From the NCBI RefSeq assembly GCF_902499125.1, contig NZ_CABVPX010000012.1, positions 147,772 through 211,771 of the forward strand: a stretch of 64,000 bases of DNA, read 5' to 3'. How positions within the stretch are numbered: position 1 is the stretch's first letter; each line of letters starts with the position of its first letter. This DNA is from Burkholderia arboris (lineage in GTDB: Bacteria > Pseudomonadota > Gammaproteobacteria > Burkholderiales > Burkholderiaceae). The notes under the pieces are model-generated. The model saw only the letters and a list, made by a program, of their open reading frames with translations, was not told the origin of the DNA and ran no database searches. The position numbers and the translations under genes were made by a program. This document shows, one piece after another, positions 28,112 through 38,404 of the stretch.

Positions 28112-28855
28112 ATGCTGTCTCCCTGCCCCATCCTGCCGCCGGCCGATCCACCCGGCCGCGTCATCCCGATCCGCCGGCGCAAGCGCCGCTCGGCCAACTG
28201 GCGGCCCGAGCGGCCGCGCGAACGGTTGCTGGAACGCGGGCCTGCCGCGCTGACCGACGACGAACTGATCGCGCTGCTGCTCGGCACCGGCAAGCCCGGG
28301 CACGACGTATTCGTCACCGCCAGCGCACTGATCAAGCAGTTCGGAACGTTGCGCGGGCTGCTGGAAGCGAGCGCCGACGATTTCGAGGCGCACCCCGGCA
28401 TCGGCCCCGCGCGCTCCGCGCGAATGGTCGCCGTCACCGAGATCGCGCGACGCATGCTGGAGGACAAGGCGCGAGAGCGGATGCAGATCGATTCGCCGGG
28501 CGCCGTCGAGGACTGTCTGCGGCTGAAGATCGGCACGCGCCCGCACGAGGTATTCGTCGCGGTATTCCTGGACGCCCGCAACCGCATGATCGACATGGAG
28601 GAAATCGCACGCGGCTCGCTGACGCGCATGGCCGTCTACCCGCGCGAGATCGTGCGCCGCGCGATGGCGCAGAACGCCGCGGCGCTGATCGTCGCACACA
28701 ACCATCCGTCGGGTGCGGTACAGCCGAGCGCGGAAGACCGTCGCCTGACCCGCGTACTGAAAGACGCGCTCGAACTCGTCGATGTGAGGCTGCTCGACCA
28801 CGTCGTCGTCGGCACCAGCGATACTTTTTCGTTCGCACGTGCCGGTTGGCTGTAG
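28112..28855 (+). CDS. radC: RadC/YeeS-family JAMM domain protein
   Basis: A 247-residue protein with a helix-hairpin-helix-like N-terminal part ([15 protein letters not shown], then [10 protein letters not shown]) and a C-terminal MPN/JAMM metal-binding domain with [12 protein letters not shown] and HNHPSG plus downstream Asp. The name radC is historical; a DNA repair role has been questioned. The ATG at 28112 has GGAG upstream; a TTG 36 bp earlier is possible. It stands alone between fkpB and the ribosomal genes. Confidence 0.92.
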   Translation: MLSPCPILPPADPPGRVIPIRRRKRRSANWRPERPRERLLERGPAALTDDELIALLLGTGKPGHDVFVTASALIKQFGTLRGLLEASADDFEAHPGIGPARSARMVAVTEIARRMLEDKARERMQIDSPGAVEDCLRLKIGTRPHEVFVAVFLDARNRMIDMEEIARGSLTRMAVYPREIVRRAMAQNAAALIVAHNHPSGAVQPSAEDRRLTRVLKDALELVDVRLLDHVVVGTSDTFSFARAGWL

Positions 28856-28909
28856 ACTGTGCCGCGGCAGCCCACCCCAGGGCGCCGCAACGACGAAGCG
28901 AAATTAGGT

Positions 28910-28939
28910 TTGATTTTTCTGAACTTTTTCTGCTAGAAT
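28910..28939 (+). promoter_or_regulatory. promoter of rpmB-rpmG
   Basis: TTGATT (28910-28915), an 18-bp spacer and TGC-TAGAAT (-10 at 28934-28939, with an extended -10 TG) form a good sigma-70 promoter. A leader of about 145 nt to the rpmB start follows. Confidence 0.65.
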
Positions 28940-29092
28940 CGTCGTCTGTCTTTTTTCCAACCAGTTCTAGCCATCGAAGGGCCTTGTCTGTAAGGGCTAC
29001 GGCGTTCTGAGTGCAGCCATGGATCACGTGGCGGTACGATGGAACCTTCACCGGCGATCGAACCCCGAATTTAGCGTATTAGGAGTGCTCTC

Positions 29093-29326
29093 ATGGCACG
29101 CGTATGCCAAGTAACTGGGAAAGCGCCGATGAGCGGCAACAACGTTTCCCACGCCAACAACAAGACGAAGCGCCGCTTCCTCCCGAACCTGCAAAACCGC
29201 CGGTTCTGGGTAGAGAGCGAAAACCGCTGGGTGCGCCTGCGCGTTTCGAACGCCGGCCTGCGCCTGATCGACAAGAACGGCATCGATTCCGTGCTCGCTG
29301 ACCTGCGCGCACGCGGCGAAGCCTAA
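29093..29326 (+). CDS. rpmB: 50S ribosomal protein L28
   Basis: A 77-residue basic ribosomal protein. [20 protein letters not shown] and [11 protein letters not shown] are the L28 hallmarks; a single Cys remains in the N-terminal region rather than a zinc ribbon. AGGAGTG precedes the start. Co-transcribed with rpmG 17 bp downstream. Confidence 0.98.
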
Positions 29327-29343
29327 GCCCAAGGAGCACAATC

Positions 29344-29511
29344 ATGGCAAAAGGCGCACGCGACAAGATCAAGCTCGAGTCCACCGCTGGCACGGGTCAT
29401 TTCTACACGACCACGAAGAACAAGCGCAACATGCCGGAAAAGATGGCGATCAAGAAGTTCGATCCCGTCGTCCGCAAGCATGTGGAATACAAAGAAACCA
29501 AGATCAAGTAA
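29344..29511 (+). CDS. rpmG: 50S ribosomal protein L33
   Basis: A 55-residue ribosomal protein, second gene of the rpmBG operon. It begins [20 protein letters not shown] and continues [14 protein letters not shown], a standard L33. It has no CXXC pairs and so belongs to the zinc-independent (C-minus) form. AAGGAGC precedes the start; a strong terminator follows. Confidence 0.98.
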   Translation: MAKGARDKIKLESTAGTGHFYTTTKNKRNMPEKMAIKKFDPVVRKHVEYKETKIK

Positions 29512-29542
29512 TCTCCGGTTTCTGCCAGCCTGACGGCGACCG

Positions 29543-29572
29543 AAAAGCCCCGCTCTTGCGGGGCTTTTTGTT
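29543..29572 (+). terminator. intrinsic terminator of rpmBG
   Basis: AAAAGCCCCGC (29543-29553) pairs with GCGGGGCTTTT (29558-29568) around TCTT, followed by a T-rich tail. Confidence 0.92.
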
Positions 29573-29671
29573 TTGCGCGCACGCTCGAGCGCGACGCGGT
29601 ATGCTCTCCCCTTTCCGCGGCCACGGCCGCCGGAACGCACAAGATCAAAAGCGTAACGATGGAGATGCAGC

Positions 29672-31258
29672 ATGAAATTCGACGTGGCGATCGTCGGCAG
29701 CGGCCTGGCAGGGCTGTCGGTCGCACTCAATCTGGCCAGCACGCGACGCGTCGCGCTGATCGCGAAACGTTCGATGATGGAGGGGGCAAGCGATAACGCG
29801 CAAGGCGGCATCGCAGCCGTCCTCGACTCGGCGGACAGTATCGAGAACCATGTCGACGACACGCTGGTCGCCGGTGGCGGCCTGTGCGACGAAGGCGCGA
29901 CGCGCTACATCGTCGAGCACGGCCGCGAAGCGATCGAATGGCTGATCTCGCAAGGCGTGCCGTTCACGAAGGACGACGCGGCCGAGCTCGGCTTTCACCT
30001 GACGCGCGAAGGCGGCCATAGTCACCGCCGGATCATCCACGCGGCCGACGCAACCGGCCATGCGGTGCTCGCGACGCTGTCGGAACGCGCACGCCAGCAT
30101 CCGAACATCACGTTCTTCGAGAACCACCACGCAATCGACCTGATCACGTCGAACCGGCTCGGCCTGCCCGGCCGCCGCTGTCACGGCCTGTATGCGCTCG
30201 ACGTCGACAACGATCGCACGATCACGATCGAGGCGCCGCACACCGTGCTCGCCACGGGCGGCGCCGGCAAGGTCTATCTGTATACGACGAATCCCGACAC
30301 CGCGACCGGCGACGGCATCGCAATGGCGTGGCGCGCGGGCTGCCGCGTGTCGAACATGGAATTCATCCAGTTCCACCCGACCTGCCTGTTCCATCCGTAT
30401 GCGAAATCGTTCCTGATTTCGGAGGCCGTGCGCGGCGAAGGCGGCTTGCTGAAGCTGCCCGACGGTACCCGCTTCATGCCGGCGCACGATCCGCGCGCCG
30501 AGCTCGCACCGCGCGACATCGTCGCGCGCGCGATCGACTTCGAGATCAAGAAGCGCGGGATCGACTGCGTGTACCTCGACATCAGCCACCAGCCGGAAGC
30601 GTTCCTGCGCGAACACTTCCCGACGATCCATGCGCGCTGCCTCGAATTCGGTATCGACATCGCGAAAGAACCGATCCCCGTCGTGCCGGCCGCGCACTAT
30701 ACGTGCGGCGGCGTCGTCACCGATCTCGCCGGGCGCACCGATCTCGCGGGCCTGTATGCGGTCGGCGAAACATCGTACACGGGGCTGCACGGCGCGAACC
30801 GGCTGGCGAGCAACTCGCTGCTCGAATGTCTCGTGATCGGCCGCGCGGCAGCCGAGGCAATCGAGGCAGCCGGCTTCGATGCCGACACACCGTCCACGCT
30901 GCCCGCCTGGGACGAAAGCCGCGTATCGGATGCGGACGAAGAAGTCGTCGTCGCGCACAACTGGGACGAACTGCGGCGCCTGATGTGGAACTACGTCGGC
31001 ATCGTGCGTACCGACAAGCGTCTCGAACGCGCGAAGCATCGACTGTCGCTGCTGCGCGACGAAATCCACGAGTACTACGCGAACTTCCGCGTGACGCGCG
31101 ACCTGCTCGAACTGCGCAATCTCGTCGACGTGGCGACGCTGATCGTGAAGAGCGCGCACTCGCGTCGCGAAAGCCGCGGGCTGCACTACAGCCGCGACTG
31201 GCCGCACACGTTGCCGAAGGCATTGCCGAGCGTGCTCACGCCGCGCGCGCGCCGCTGA
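29672..31258 (+). CDS. nadB: L-aspartate oxidase
   Basis: FAD enzyme that oxidises L-aspartate to iminoaspartate, the first step of de novo NAD synthesis. The 528-residue protein has the dinucleotide motif [18 protein letters not shown] at the N-terminus, the succinate dehydrogenase-family block [19 protein letters not shown], the active-site region [11 protein letters not shown], and [20 protein letters not shown] near the FAD-binding C-terminal half. It is convergent with nadCA across a bidirectional terminator, so the whole pathway is clustered but in two units. Confidence 0.97.
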   Translation: MKFDVAIVGSGLAGLSVALNLASTRRVALIAKRSMMEGASDNAQGGIAAVLDSADSIENHVDDTLVAGGGLCDEGATRYIVEHGREAIEWLISQGVPFTKDDAAELGFHLTREGGHSHRRIIHAADATGHAVLATLSERARQHPNITFFENHHAIDLITSNRLGLPGRRCHGLYALDVDNDRTITIEAPHTVLATGGAGKVYLYTTNPDTATGDGIAMAWRAGCRVSNMEFIQFHPTCLFHPYAKSFLISEAVRGEGGLLKLPDGTRFMPAHDPRAELAPRDIVARAIDFEIKKRGIDCVYLDISHQPEAFLREHFPTIHARCLEFGIDIAKEPIPVVPAAHYTCGGVVTDLAGRTDLAGLYAVGETSYTGLHGANRLASNSLLECLVIGRAAAEAIEAAGFDADTPSTLPAWDESRVSDADEEVVVAHNWDELRRLMWNYVGIVRTDKRLERAKHRLSLLRDEIHEYYANFRVTRDLLELRNLVDVATLIVKSAHSRRESRGLHYSRDWPHTLPKALPSVLTPRARR

Positions 31259-31296
31259 ACGCACGCCCTTCCCGGCTGCGGCCGGGAGCGCACCAG

Positions 31297-31334
31297 AAAA
31301 AAGCCGCTGGCGTTTGCGCGCCAGCGGCTTTTTT
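31297..31334. terminator. bidirectional terminator between nadB and nadC
   Basis: A 16-bp perfect stem (31297-31312 with 31319-31334; AAAAAAGCCGCTGGCG and its complement) with a 6-nt loop. The A and T flanks serve both convergent genes. Confidence 0.92.
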
Positions 31335-31355
31335 GTCCGATCGGACGGCGTTCGG

Positions 31356-32237
31356 TCAGTCGACGATCCGCATCGAATAGTCCGTCGCGCGGACGTCCTT
31401 CGTCAGCGCGCCGATCGAGATGCGGTCGACACCCGTCTCCGCGAATGCGCGTACCGTATCGAAATTGACGCCGCCCGATACTTCGAGCACGGCCTTGCCA
31501 TTCGCCACGCGCACCGCTTCGCGCATCATGTCGAGCGTGAAGTTGTCGAGCAGCACCGACTGCGCACGATGTGCGAGCGCCGTGTCGAGCTGCGCGAGCG
31601 TTTCGACCTCGACCTGCACCGGCACGCCCGACTCCAGCGCGAATGCCGCCTCGAGCGCCTCGCCGACACCGCCCGCCGCCGCGATGTGGTTTTCCTTGAT
31701 CAGGATGCCGTCGTACAGCGCCAGACGCTGGTTCTCGCCGCCGCCGACGCGGACCGCGTACTTCTGCGCGAGCCGCAGGCCCGGCAGCGTCTTGCGCGTA
31801 TCGAGGATCTTCGCGCGTGTGCCTTCGACGCGATCGACATAACGGCGTGTCGCGGTCGCAACACCCGACAGCAGCTGCAGGAAATTCAGCCCGTTGCGCT
31901 CGGCCGTCAGCAGCGCGCGCGCCGGCCCGTCGAGTTCGCAGACGGTCGAACCGGACGTCATCCGGTCGCCTTCGCGATAGTGCCATTGCACGGTGATCGA
32001 CGGATCGATCCGGGCGATCACCGCCTCGAACCACGGCACGCCGCACAGCACGGCTTCTTCACGCACGATGATGCGTGCGCGGCGACGCCCGCCGGCCGGC
32101 ACGAGCCGCCCGGTCTGGTCGCCGGCGCCGACATCTTCCGCGATCGCGTCGGCCACGTTGCGCGCGATCGCGTCATCGAATGCCGCGCCGTATTGCTCGC
32201 GGACGATGCCGAACAGCGGGGAGACGGCGCTCGTCAT
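31356..32237 (-). CDS. nadC: quinolinate phosphoribosyltransferase
   Basis: Converts quinolinate and PRPP to nicotinate mononucleotide and CO2. The 293-residue protein has [17 protein letters not shown], the active-site block [18 protein letters not shown] and ILIKENHI, followed by the barrel motif VEVETLAQL and [11 protein letters not shown]. The start at 32237 overlaps the nadA stop (ATGA), so the two are translationally coupled. Length is normal. Confidence 0.97.
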   Translation of the reverse strand: MTSAVSPLFGIVREQYGAAFDDAIARNVADAIAEDVGAGDQTGRLVPAGGRRRARIIVREEAVLCGVPWFEAVIARIDPSITVQWHYREGDRMTSGSTVCELDGPARALLTAERNGLNFLQLLSGVATATRRYVDRVEGTRAKILDTRKTLPGLRLAQKYAVRVGGGENQRLALYDGILIKENHIAAAGGVGEALEAAFALESGVPVQVEVETLAQLDTALAHRAQSVLLDNFTLDMMREAVRVANGKAVLEVSGGVNFDTVRAFAETGVDRISIGALTKDVRATDYSMRIVD

Positions 32238-33370
32238 GCCGCCCCCACGTTCGCAAACAGTTGCTGGTCGCGCTGCAGATCGCCGCTCGCCTGCACGCGC
32301 TTCTTGTGCGCAGCCGCGAATTCGAGCATCCGGTCGATCGGCAAACGCGCACGCTCGCCGATCGCGGGATCGACGAAGATCTCGTTGTGGCCGCGTTCGA
32401 GCACGTCGGCGAGGTTCGCGAGGCCGTTCATCGCCATCCACGGACAGTGCGCGCAGCTCTTGCAGGTCGCGCTGTTGCCGGCCGTCGGCGCGGCGATGAA
32501 GGTCTTGCCGGGCGCGGCCAGCTGCATCTTGTGCAGAATGCCGAGATCGGTCGCGACGATGAAGTGCTTCGCGTCGAACTTGACGGCCGCATCGATCAGT
32601 TGCGTGGTCGAACCGACGACATCGGCTTGCGCGACGACGTTTTCCGGCGACTCGGGATGGACGAGCACTTTCGCGTCCGGATATTCGGCACGCAGCAGGT
32701 CGAGCTCGATGCCCTTGAACTCGTCGTGGACGAGGCACGAGCCCTGCCACAACAGCATGTCTGCGCCGGTTTTCTTCTGGATATAGCTGCCGAGATGGCG
32801 GTCCGGCGCCCAGATGATCTTTTCGCCGCGCGCGTGCAGGTCGGCCACGATCTCGAGGCCGATCGACGACGTGACCATCCAGTCCGCGCGCGCCTTCACG
32901 GCCGCGCTGGTGTTCGCGTAGACGACGACGGTACGGTCCGGATGGGCATCGCAGAACGCCGAGAATTCGTCGACCGGGCAGCCGAGGTCGAGCGAGCAGG
33001 TCGCGTCGAGGTCGGGCATCAGGATCCGCTTGTTCGGGCTCAGGATCTTCGCGGTTTCGCCCATGAAGCGCACACCGGCGACGACCAGCGTCTGCGCGTC
33101 GTGATCGCGGCCGAAGCGGGCCATCTCGAGCGAATCGGCAACGCACCCGCCCGTTTCGTCGGCCAGTTCCTGTAGTTCGGCATCCACGTAGTAGTGGGCG
33201 ACCAGCACGGCTTTTTCACGGACGAGCAGCGCCTTGATGCGCGCCTTCAGTGCAGCGCGCTCCTCGGCGGACGGCGCGTCGGGCACCTTGGCCCATGCCT
33301 GCCCCACGCCGCACACGGTCCCTGCTGCGACGGGCCGGTCGTACTCGACGGGTTTGATCGTCGATTGCAT
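32234..33370 (-). CDS. nadA: quinolinate synthase A
   Basis: [4Fe-4S] enzyme that condenses iminoaspartate with dihydroxyacetone phosphate to quinolinate. Of 378 residues, key blocks are [40 protein letters not shown] and the C-terminal cysteine pair in [10 protein letters not shown]. The start at 33370 (MQSTIKP) is preferred because AGGAG lies 8 nt upstream; the ATG two codons earlier is too close to it. A palindrome GGCGCT-TC-AGCGCC at 33397-33410 lies 27 bp upstream and may be an operator. No NadR or NrtR gene is nearby. Confidence 0.96.
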   Translation of the reverse strand: MQSTIKPVEYDRPVAAGTVCGVGQAWAKVPDAPSAEERAALKARIKALLVREKAVLVAHYYVDAELQELADETGGCVADSLEMARFGRDHDAQTLVVAGVRFMGETAKILSPNKRILMPDLDATCSLDLGCPVDEFSAFCDAHPDRTVVVYANTSAAVKARADWMVTSSIGLEIVADLHARGEKIIWAPDRHLGSYIQKKTGADMLLWQGSCLVHDEFKGIELDLLRAEYPDAKVLVHPESPENVVAQADVVGSTTQLIDAAVKFDAKHFIVATDLGILHKMQLAAPGKTFIAAPTAGNSATCKSCAHCPWMAMNGLANLADVLERGHNEIFVDPAIGERARLPIDRMLEFAAAHKKRVQASGDLQRDQQLFANVGAA

Positions 33371-33482
33371 CTCCATATCTCCTGTCGGCCGAAGTTGGCG
33401 CTTCAGCGCCGGCCCCAGCCCCATCCTCTGGTCATACAAATTCCGCCCTGCCGACGCCCATCAAAAACCGGCAGCCCAAATG

Positions 33483-33507
33483 AAAAAACCCCGCCAACGC
33501 GGGGTTT
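33483..33507 (-). terminator. intrinsic terminator after the desaturase gene
   Basis: AAACCCCGC (33486-33494) pairs with GCGGGGTTT (33499-33507); on the minus strand the hairpin continues into T residues. It lies 32 bp past the desaturase stop. Confidence 0.85.
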
Positions 33508-33538
33508 GTGACGTCCTGAGATTCTAATCGATTTCGAA

Positions 33539-34735
33539 TCAGGCGTAGCGGCGCAGGCGCGTCGCGAATTCCTGCAGCGCCTTGATGCCGCTTTGTTCTG
33601 CGCGATGGCACCAATCCTGCAATTGCGCGAGAAGCTGTTCGCGCGACGCGGTCGAACGATCCCAGATCGCGGCCAGATCCTGACGCAGCTGGAAATACGT
33701 GTGCAGCTTCTGGCTGTTCGCGAAGATTTCCGGCAGCAGCTTCTTCTGCGGCTCGTCGAGGCCGTCGGCATCCTTGTGGAACCACTTGCGCGCGCCGCGC
33801 ATCAGCTGGTACTTCTCGCTCGAACCGAGTTCCTTCAGGTGCGCGAGCTCCTGGCGGTACGCACGCTTCACGGCCTTGCCGTAGCGCGCCATCACTTCGT
33901 AGCGGTTCGACAGCACGGCCTGCAGCGTTTCCTGGTCGAGCACCGTCTTCGGCTTGTTCAGGCGCGGCGTCGGCGCAACCTTCTTCACCTTCGCGAGACC
34001 GAACGCCGACATGATGCGGATGTACATCCAGCCGATGTCGAACTCGTACCACTTGTTCGACAGCTTGGCCGACGTCGCGAACGTGTGGTGGTTGTTGTGC
34101 AGCTCTTCACCGCCGATCACGATGCCCCACGGGAACAGGTTCGTGCTCGCGTCGGCCGAGTTGAAGTTGCGATAGCCCCAGAAGTGACCGAAGCCGTTGA
34201 CGACGCCAGCCGCCCAGAACGGAATCCAGACCATCTGCACGGCCCACACGGTGAGGCCGAGCACGCCGAACAGCGCGACGTCGATCACCATCATCATGCT
34301 GATGCCGAGGATCGGGTACTTCGAATAGAGATTGCGCTCGAGCCAGTCGTTCGGCGTGCCGTGGCCGAACTTGCGCATCGTCTCTTCGTTCTTCGCTTCC
34401 GCGCGATACAGTTCCGCGCCTTCGAGGAACACCTTCCAGATGCCGCGCGTCTGCGGGCTGTGCGGATCTTCCTCGGTCTCGCACTTCGCATGGTGCTTGC
34501 GGTGAATCGCGGCCCATTGCCCCGTCAGCATGCCGGTCGTCATCCACAGCCACAGGCGGAAGAAGTGGCTCGCGATCGGATGCAGTTCCAGCGCGCGGTG
34601 CGCCTGGCAGCGATGCAGATAGACTGTCACGCCGATAATCGTGACGTGCGTGACGGCGAGCGCGAACAGCGCGACCTGCCACCACGAAAAATGCAGGAGC
34701 CCGTGGGAAAGAAAATCGAGCAGGGAATTCAACAA
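33539..34735 (-). CDS. membrane fatty acid (acyl-CoA) desaturase
   Basis: Di-iron membrane desaturase that introduces a cis double bond, probably at delta-9, into acyl chains. The three His boxes are present: HRCQAHR near residue 41, HRKHH near residue 78, and HNNHH near residue 213. Hydrophobic helices surround them, including VALFALAVTHVTIIGVTVYL. The C-terminal 130 residues are soluble, charged and helical, as in DesB-size (about 394 residues) pseudomonad enzymes. Monocistronic, with its own terminator and a promoter region containing inverted repeats. Confidence 0.92.
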   Translation of the reverse strand: MLNSLLDFLSHGLLHFSWWQVALFALAVTHVTIIGVTVYLHRCQAHRALELHPIASHFFRLWLWMTTGMLTGQWAAIHRKHHAKCETEEDPHSPQTRGIWKVFLEGAELYRAEAKNEETMRKFGHGTPNDWLERNLYSKYPILGISMMMVIDVALFGVLGLTVWAVQMVWIPFWAAGVVNGFGHFWGYRNFNSADASTNLFPWGIVIGGEELHNNHHTFATSAKLSNKWYEFDIGWMYIRIMSAFGLAKVKKVAPTPRLNKPKTVLDQETLQAVLSNRYEVMARYGKAVKRAYRQELAHLKELGSSEKYQLMRGARKWFHKDADGLDEPQKKLLPEIFANSQKLHTYFQLRQDLAAIWDRSTASREQLLAQLQDWCHRAEQSGIKALQEFATRLRRYA

Positions 34736-34805
34736 GGCAGTTACCTGTGATGAGAGCGACGCCGGCTCGCGCCAAGCGTCAGAAAAATGAAAGCATACCG
34801 CGTAT

Positions 34806-34838
34806 AGACTTGAATTTTACTTCAACCGTTCCAAGTCT
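34806..34838. promoter_or_regulatory. nested inverted repeats upstream of the desaturase gene
   Basis: AGACTTG (34806-34812) is complementary to CAAGTCT (34832-34838), and inside it TTGAA-N6-TTCAA (34810-34814, 34821-34825) forms a second dyad. They lie 75-100 bp upstream of the desaturase start in an AT-rich promoter region. A lipid-responsive repressor site is possible but unproven. Confidence 0.4.
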
Positions 34839-34956
34839 TTGTAAAAAATGAATATTTTCTTGCCCTGGCGCAACTGGCACAGTCCACGGGCGGACTTGGA
34901 AAGGCCCGCGATCCGGTTCCGGCCGCGGGGTCAAACCATTTGACGGCCGGCGCGCG

Positions 34957-36339
34957 CTACGCAGCCGGTGTGCGCCCGTCCACCGCACCGTTCGCGGCCG
35001 CGGAATCGGGCCCGGCCACCGCACCCGCGGCAGAAAAACCGTCCGGCAACCCGACCACCCGCACTTCCCGTTGCGGAAACGGAATCGAGATCCCGTGCTC
35101 GCTGAACAGCCGCCAGATGTTGCGGTTCACGCTCGAACGCACGCCCGACGTGCCTTTCGCGGAATCCTCGATCCAGAAGCCGAGCTCCAGGTCGATCCCG
35201 TCCGCGCCGAAACTCACCAGATACGGCGTCGGCGCGGGCTCCGCCAGCACGCGCGGCACGCCCTTCGCCGCGTCGGCGAGCAGCGCGAGCGCATGCTCGA
35301 CGTCGCTCGTGTACGCCACCTGCACCGCGACCTTCGCATAACCGCGCGTCAGGTACGACGACTGGTTCTGCACGACGTCGGTGATCAGCTTCTCGTTCGG
35401 GATCAGCGTTTCGTTGCCGTCGAGGCCGCGCACGACCGTGTAGCGCGTGCGGATCTGCGTGACGACGCCCTGCAGCCCGCCGACGCTGATCGCGTCGCCG
35501 AGCCGCAGCGAGCGGTCGAGCAGGATGATGAAGCCCGACACGTAGTTGCTCGCGATCTTCTGCAGCCCGAAGCCGAGACCGACACCCACCGCGCCGCCGA
35601 ACACGCCGAGCACCGTCACGTCGATGCCCACCAGCGACAGCCCGATCAGGATCGCCGCGAACACCAGCAGCGCGCGGCCGACCCGCGACAGCACGACCTT
35701 CAGGTTCGCGTCGAGCGTGCTCGCGCGCGTGAGGCGATCCTCGAGCACCGAGCCGAGCCACATCGCAACCATCAGCGTCACGCACACCCACAGCGCGCCG
35801 GAGATCACCGACAGCAGCGTGAGGTGCGCGTTCGCGACGCGGAACTGCACGCTGTCGAGCCAGCCGAGCACGTCGCGCTGGATGCCGAGCACCGTCAGCA
35901 CCATCGCGGCCCACACGACGGTCGATACGATCTTCTCGACGATCGACAGCCACGCATGCGTGTGGCCGTCGCGCGCGAACACACGCCGCGCGAAGAAGAA
36001 CAGCACGTAGATCAGCCCGATACCGAACAACGGCACGAGCGCGAGCGACAGCAGCGACGTCGACATGAACGGGTCGAACGCCAGCTGCGCGCCACCGACG
36101 AACACACTGCCGAACAGCGGGAACAGCGCGCGCTTCAGGCTTTGCGCGCCCGCGCCGGGCGCGCGGCCGGCCGCCCGGCGACGCGCATCGATGCGGCCGT
36201 GCACGAAGCGCGCGACCAGCCATGCGAAACACAGCGCGCCGACGAGGATCGCCGCCTGCCAGATCATCACCGGCTGGTGGAAGTCACGAATGACCGATGC
36301 CAGCCGGTGCGACAGCAGGCGGCTCTGCAGATTGTCCAT
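34957..36339 (-). CDS. MscS-family mechanosensitive channel
   Basis: A 460-residue membrane protein. Several N-terminal hydrophobic helices precede the conserved MscS pore and beta domain: LGVFGGAVGVGLGFGLQKI is the pore helix (TM3 equivalent), followed by SGFIILLDRSLRLGDAISV, then the beta-domain RTRYTVVRGLDGNETLIPN. The C-terminal domain ends IPFPQREVRVV. Longer than the E. coli MscS (286 residues) because of additional N-terminal helices. It lies 18 bp downstream of the rsmB-type gene and is likely in its operon. Confidence 0.93.
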   Translation of the reverse strand: MDNLQSRLLSHRLASVIRDFHQPVMIWQAAILVGALCFAWLVARFVHGRIDARRRAAGRAPGAGAQSLKRALFPLFGSVFVGGAQLAFDPFMSTSLLSLALVPLFGIGLIYVLFFFARRVFARDGHTHAWLSIVEKIVSTVVWAAMVLTVLGIQRDVLGWLDSVQFRVANAHLTLLSVISGALWVCVTLMVAMWLGSVLEDRLTRASTLDANLKVVLSRVGRALLVFAAILIGLSLVGIDVTVLGVFGGAVGVGLGFGLQKIASNYVSGFIILLDRSLRLGDAISVGGLQGVVTQIRTRYTVVRGLDGNETLIPNEKLITDVVQNQSSYLTRGYAKVAVQVAYTSDVEHALALLADAAKGVPRVLAEPAPTPYLVSFGADGIDLELGFWIEDSAKGTSGVRSSVNRNIWRLFSEHGISIPFPQREVRVVGLPDGFSAAGAVAGPDSAAANGAVDGRTPAA

Positions 36340-36357
36340 CGTCCGTCCGGGCCGTCG

Positions 36358-37623
36358 TTACTGCGCGGCGCGCCGTTCGAGCACCGCGGCGAAGAAGCCG
36401 TCGGTCGCGTGACGATGCGGCCACAGCGACAGGTAGTCACCCGTCTCGATCTCGATGCGCTGTTCGGCCAGCACCTGCTGCGCCGGCACCAGCACGAACT
36501 CGGGATGATCGGCCAGGAACTGTTCGACGATCCGCTCGTTCTCGGCGTCGAGCACGCTGCAGGTCGCGTAGACGAGCCGGCCACCCTTCTTCACGAGGCG
36601 CGCGGCGCTCGCGAGGATCGACGCCTGCTTCGGCGTCAGCTCGTCGATCGCCGTGCGCGTCTGGCGCCACTTCAGGTCCGGATTGCGGCGCAGCGTGCCG
36701 AGGCCGCTGCACGGCGCGTCCACCAGCACGCGGTCGATCTTGCCGGCGAGCCGCTTGATCTTCGCATCGTGCTCGCTGTCGATCAGCACCGGGTTCACGT
36801 TCGACAGCCCGCTGCGCGCGAGGCGCGGCTTCAGCTTCGCGAGGCGCTTCTCCGACACGTCGAACGCATAGAGGCGCCCGGTCGAGCGCATCATCGCGCC
36901 CAGCGCGAGCGTCTTGCCGCCCGCGCCCGCGCAGAAGTCGACGATCATCTCGCCGCGGCGCGGCGCAACGAGCGAGCACAGCAGCTGGCTGCCTTCGTCC
37001 TGCACCTCGATCTGGCCTTCCTCGAACAGCTTCAGGCGCGTCAACGCCGGCTTGCCGACGACACGCACGCCGAACGGCGCGAACGGCATCGCGCCCGCAT
37101 CGATGCCGTTCGCACGCAGCGCGTCGATCACCTGGTCGCGGGTCGCCTTCTGCGCGTTGGCGCGCAGATCGAGCGGCGCCGGGTAGTTCAGCGCGGCGGC
37201 GAGCTGCGCGAGCTCCTCGGCATCGAAACGGGCCGACAGCGCCTGGTGGATCCAGTCTGGCAGGTTCGTGCGCACGCGCACCGGCAGGCTGGCCGGATCG
37301 ATCTTCGACACGTGTTCGAGCCACGCGGACTCGACGTCGGACAGGAACGGCCTCAGCGCGTTGCGGCCGGCCGTCTGCATCAGGCCGAGCAGCGTGAGGC
37401 GCCGCGCGGGCGTACCGGTGCCGCTCTCGGCGAGATGCGAAAACTCCATCTTCCGGCGCAGCACCGCGAACACGGCCTCGGCAATCACGCCGCGCTCCGC
37501 ATGCCCGAGCTTCGGGTGCGCGCGGAAGAACCGGCTCGTCGTCGCGTCGGCGGGGCCGGCGAACTTCAGCACCTCGGCCAGCAAAGTCTCGGTCTGGCCA
37601 ATCAGGAATCCGTGCAGCTTCAT
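36358..37623 (-). CDS. RsmB/NOP-family RNA m5C methyltransferase
   Basis: SAM-dependent cytosine-C5 methyltransferase, probably acting on 16S rRNA. The 421-residue protein has a NusB-like helical N-terminal part, the SAM block VDFCAGAGGKTLALGAMM, and both cysteines of the mechanism: DAPCSGLGTLRRNPDLKW and YATCSVLDAENE. RsmB (Sun) is the best match by architecture, but Burkholderia may carry another rsmB near fmt, so this copy could be a paralogue. Its start overlaps the purN stop by 4 bp. Confidence 0.88.
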   Translation of the reverse strand: MKLHGFLIGQTETLLAEVLKFAGPADATTSRFFRAHPKLGHAERGVIAEAVFAVLRRKMEFSHLAESGTGTPARRLTLLGLMQTAGRNALRPFLSDVESAWLEHVSKIDPASLPVRVRTNLPDWIHQALSARFDAEELAQLAAALNYPAPLDLRANAQKATRDQVIDALRANGIDAGAMPFAPFGVRVVGKPALTRLKLFEEGQIEVQDEGSQLLCSLVAPRRGEMIVDFCAGAGGKTLALGAMMRSTGRLYAFDVSEKRLAKLKPRLARSGLSNVNPVLIDSEHDAKIKRLAGKIDRVLVDAPCSGLGTLRRNPDLKWRQTRTAIDELTPKQASILASAARLVKKGGRLVYATCSVLDAENERIVEQFLADHPEFVLVPAQQVLAEQRIEIETGDYLSLWPHRHATDGFFAAVLERRAAQ

Positions 37624-38282
37624 ACGCCCTCACTCGTTTCGGTATGCGGTTGATCCGCGAAAATCCAGCGCGCTTCTTCCGGCGCGACCACTGCACGGCC
37701 GTTCTCGAGGCGCAGACGCCCGTCGACGAACCAGCGCACCGCGCGCGGATACAGCACATGTTCGACCGCCAGCACGCGCTGCGCGAGCGCGGCCGCGTCG
37801 TCGCCCGCGCGCACGGGCACCGCGCCCTGCGCGACGATCGCGCCGCTGTCGAGCTCGGGAATGACGAAATGCACGCTTGCGCCATGCAGCGCGACGCCCG
37901 CGTCGAGCGCCTGCTGATGCGTATGGATGCCCTTGAAGCTCGGCAGCAGCGACGGATGGATGTTCAGCAGCCGGCCCTCATATCGTCTGACGAATGCGGG
38001 CGTCAGGATGCGCATGAAGCCGGCGAGCACGACGAGATCGGGGGCGAAACGGTCGATCTCGGCGGCGAGCGCCGCGTCGAAGCTGTCGCGGCCGTCGAAC
38101 GACCGGTGGTCGACCACCGCCGTCGCCACCCCGTGCGACGCGGCAAAGGCCAGCCCGGCCGCATCGGGCCGGTTGGCGATCACGGCGGCAATCTCGGCCG
38201 GCCAGCGTTCCTGCGCGCACGCGCGGACGATGGCCTCCATGTTGCTGCCGCGACCGGAAATCAGGATCACGAGTTTTTTCAT
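37620..38282 (-). CDS. purN: phosphoribosylglycinamide formyltransferase 1
   Basis: Folate-dependent GAR transformylase, third step of purine synthesis. In 220 residues: the phosphate-binding ISGRGSNMEAIV, the catalytic Asn/His block NIHPSLLPSFKG with His in the motif, and the Asp in PELDSGAIVAQG. It starts a minus-strand unit with the RNA methyltransferase gene (4-bp overlap) and the MscS gene. It is divergent from ribF. Confidence 0.97.
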   Translation of the reverse strand: MKKLVILISGRGSNMEAIVRACAQERWPAEIAAVIANRPDAAGLAFAASHGVATAVVDHRSFDGRDSFDAALAAEIDRFAPDLVVLAGFMRILTPAFVRRYEGRLLNIHPSLLPSFKGIHTHQQALDAGVALHGASVHFVIPELDSGAIVAQGAVPVRAGDDAAALAQRVLAVEHVLYPRAVRWFVDGRLRLENGRAVVAPEEARWIFADQPHTETSEGV

Positions 38283-38404
38283 CCGCGAATTTTACCATTC
38301 GCCCCCGCGTTTCCCGCCTTCTCGGCCGCCGGCCCGTCCGAACGTTTATAATCTTCTGCTTTGCGGCATCCCACCGCCCATTCCCCGACGCTGCATCCGC
38401 TATC

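Noticed and set aside
33539..33940. The long C-terminal soluble part of the desaturase considered as a fusion
   Set aside because: Desaturases of the DesB size (about 394 residues) have a similar length, so no fusion needs to be invoked.
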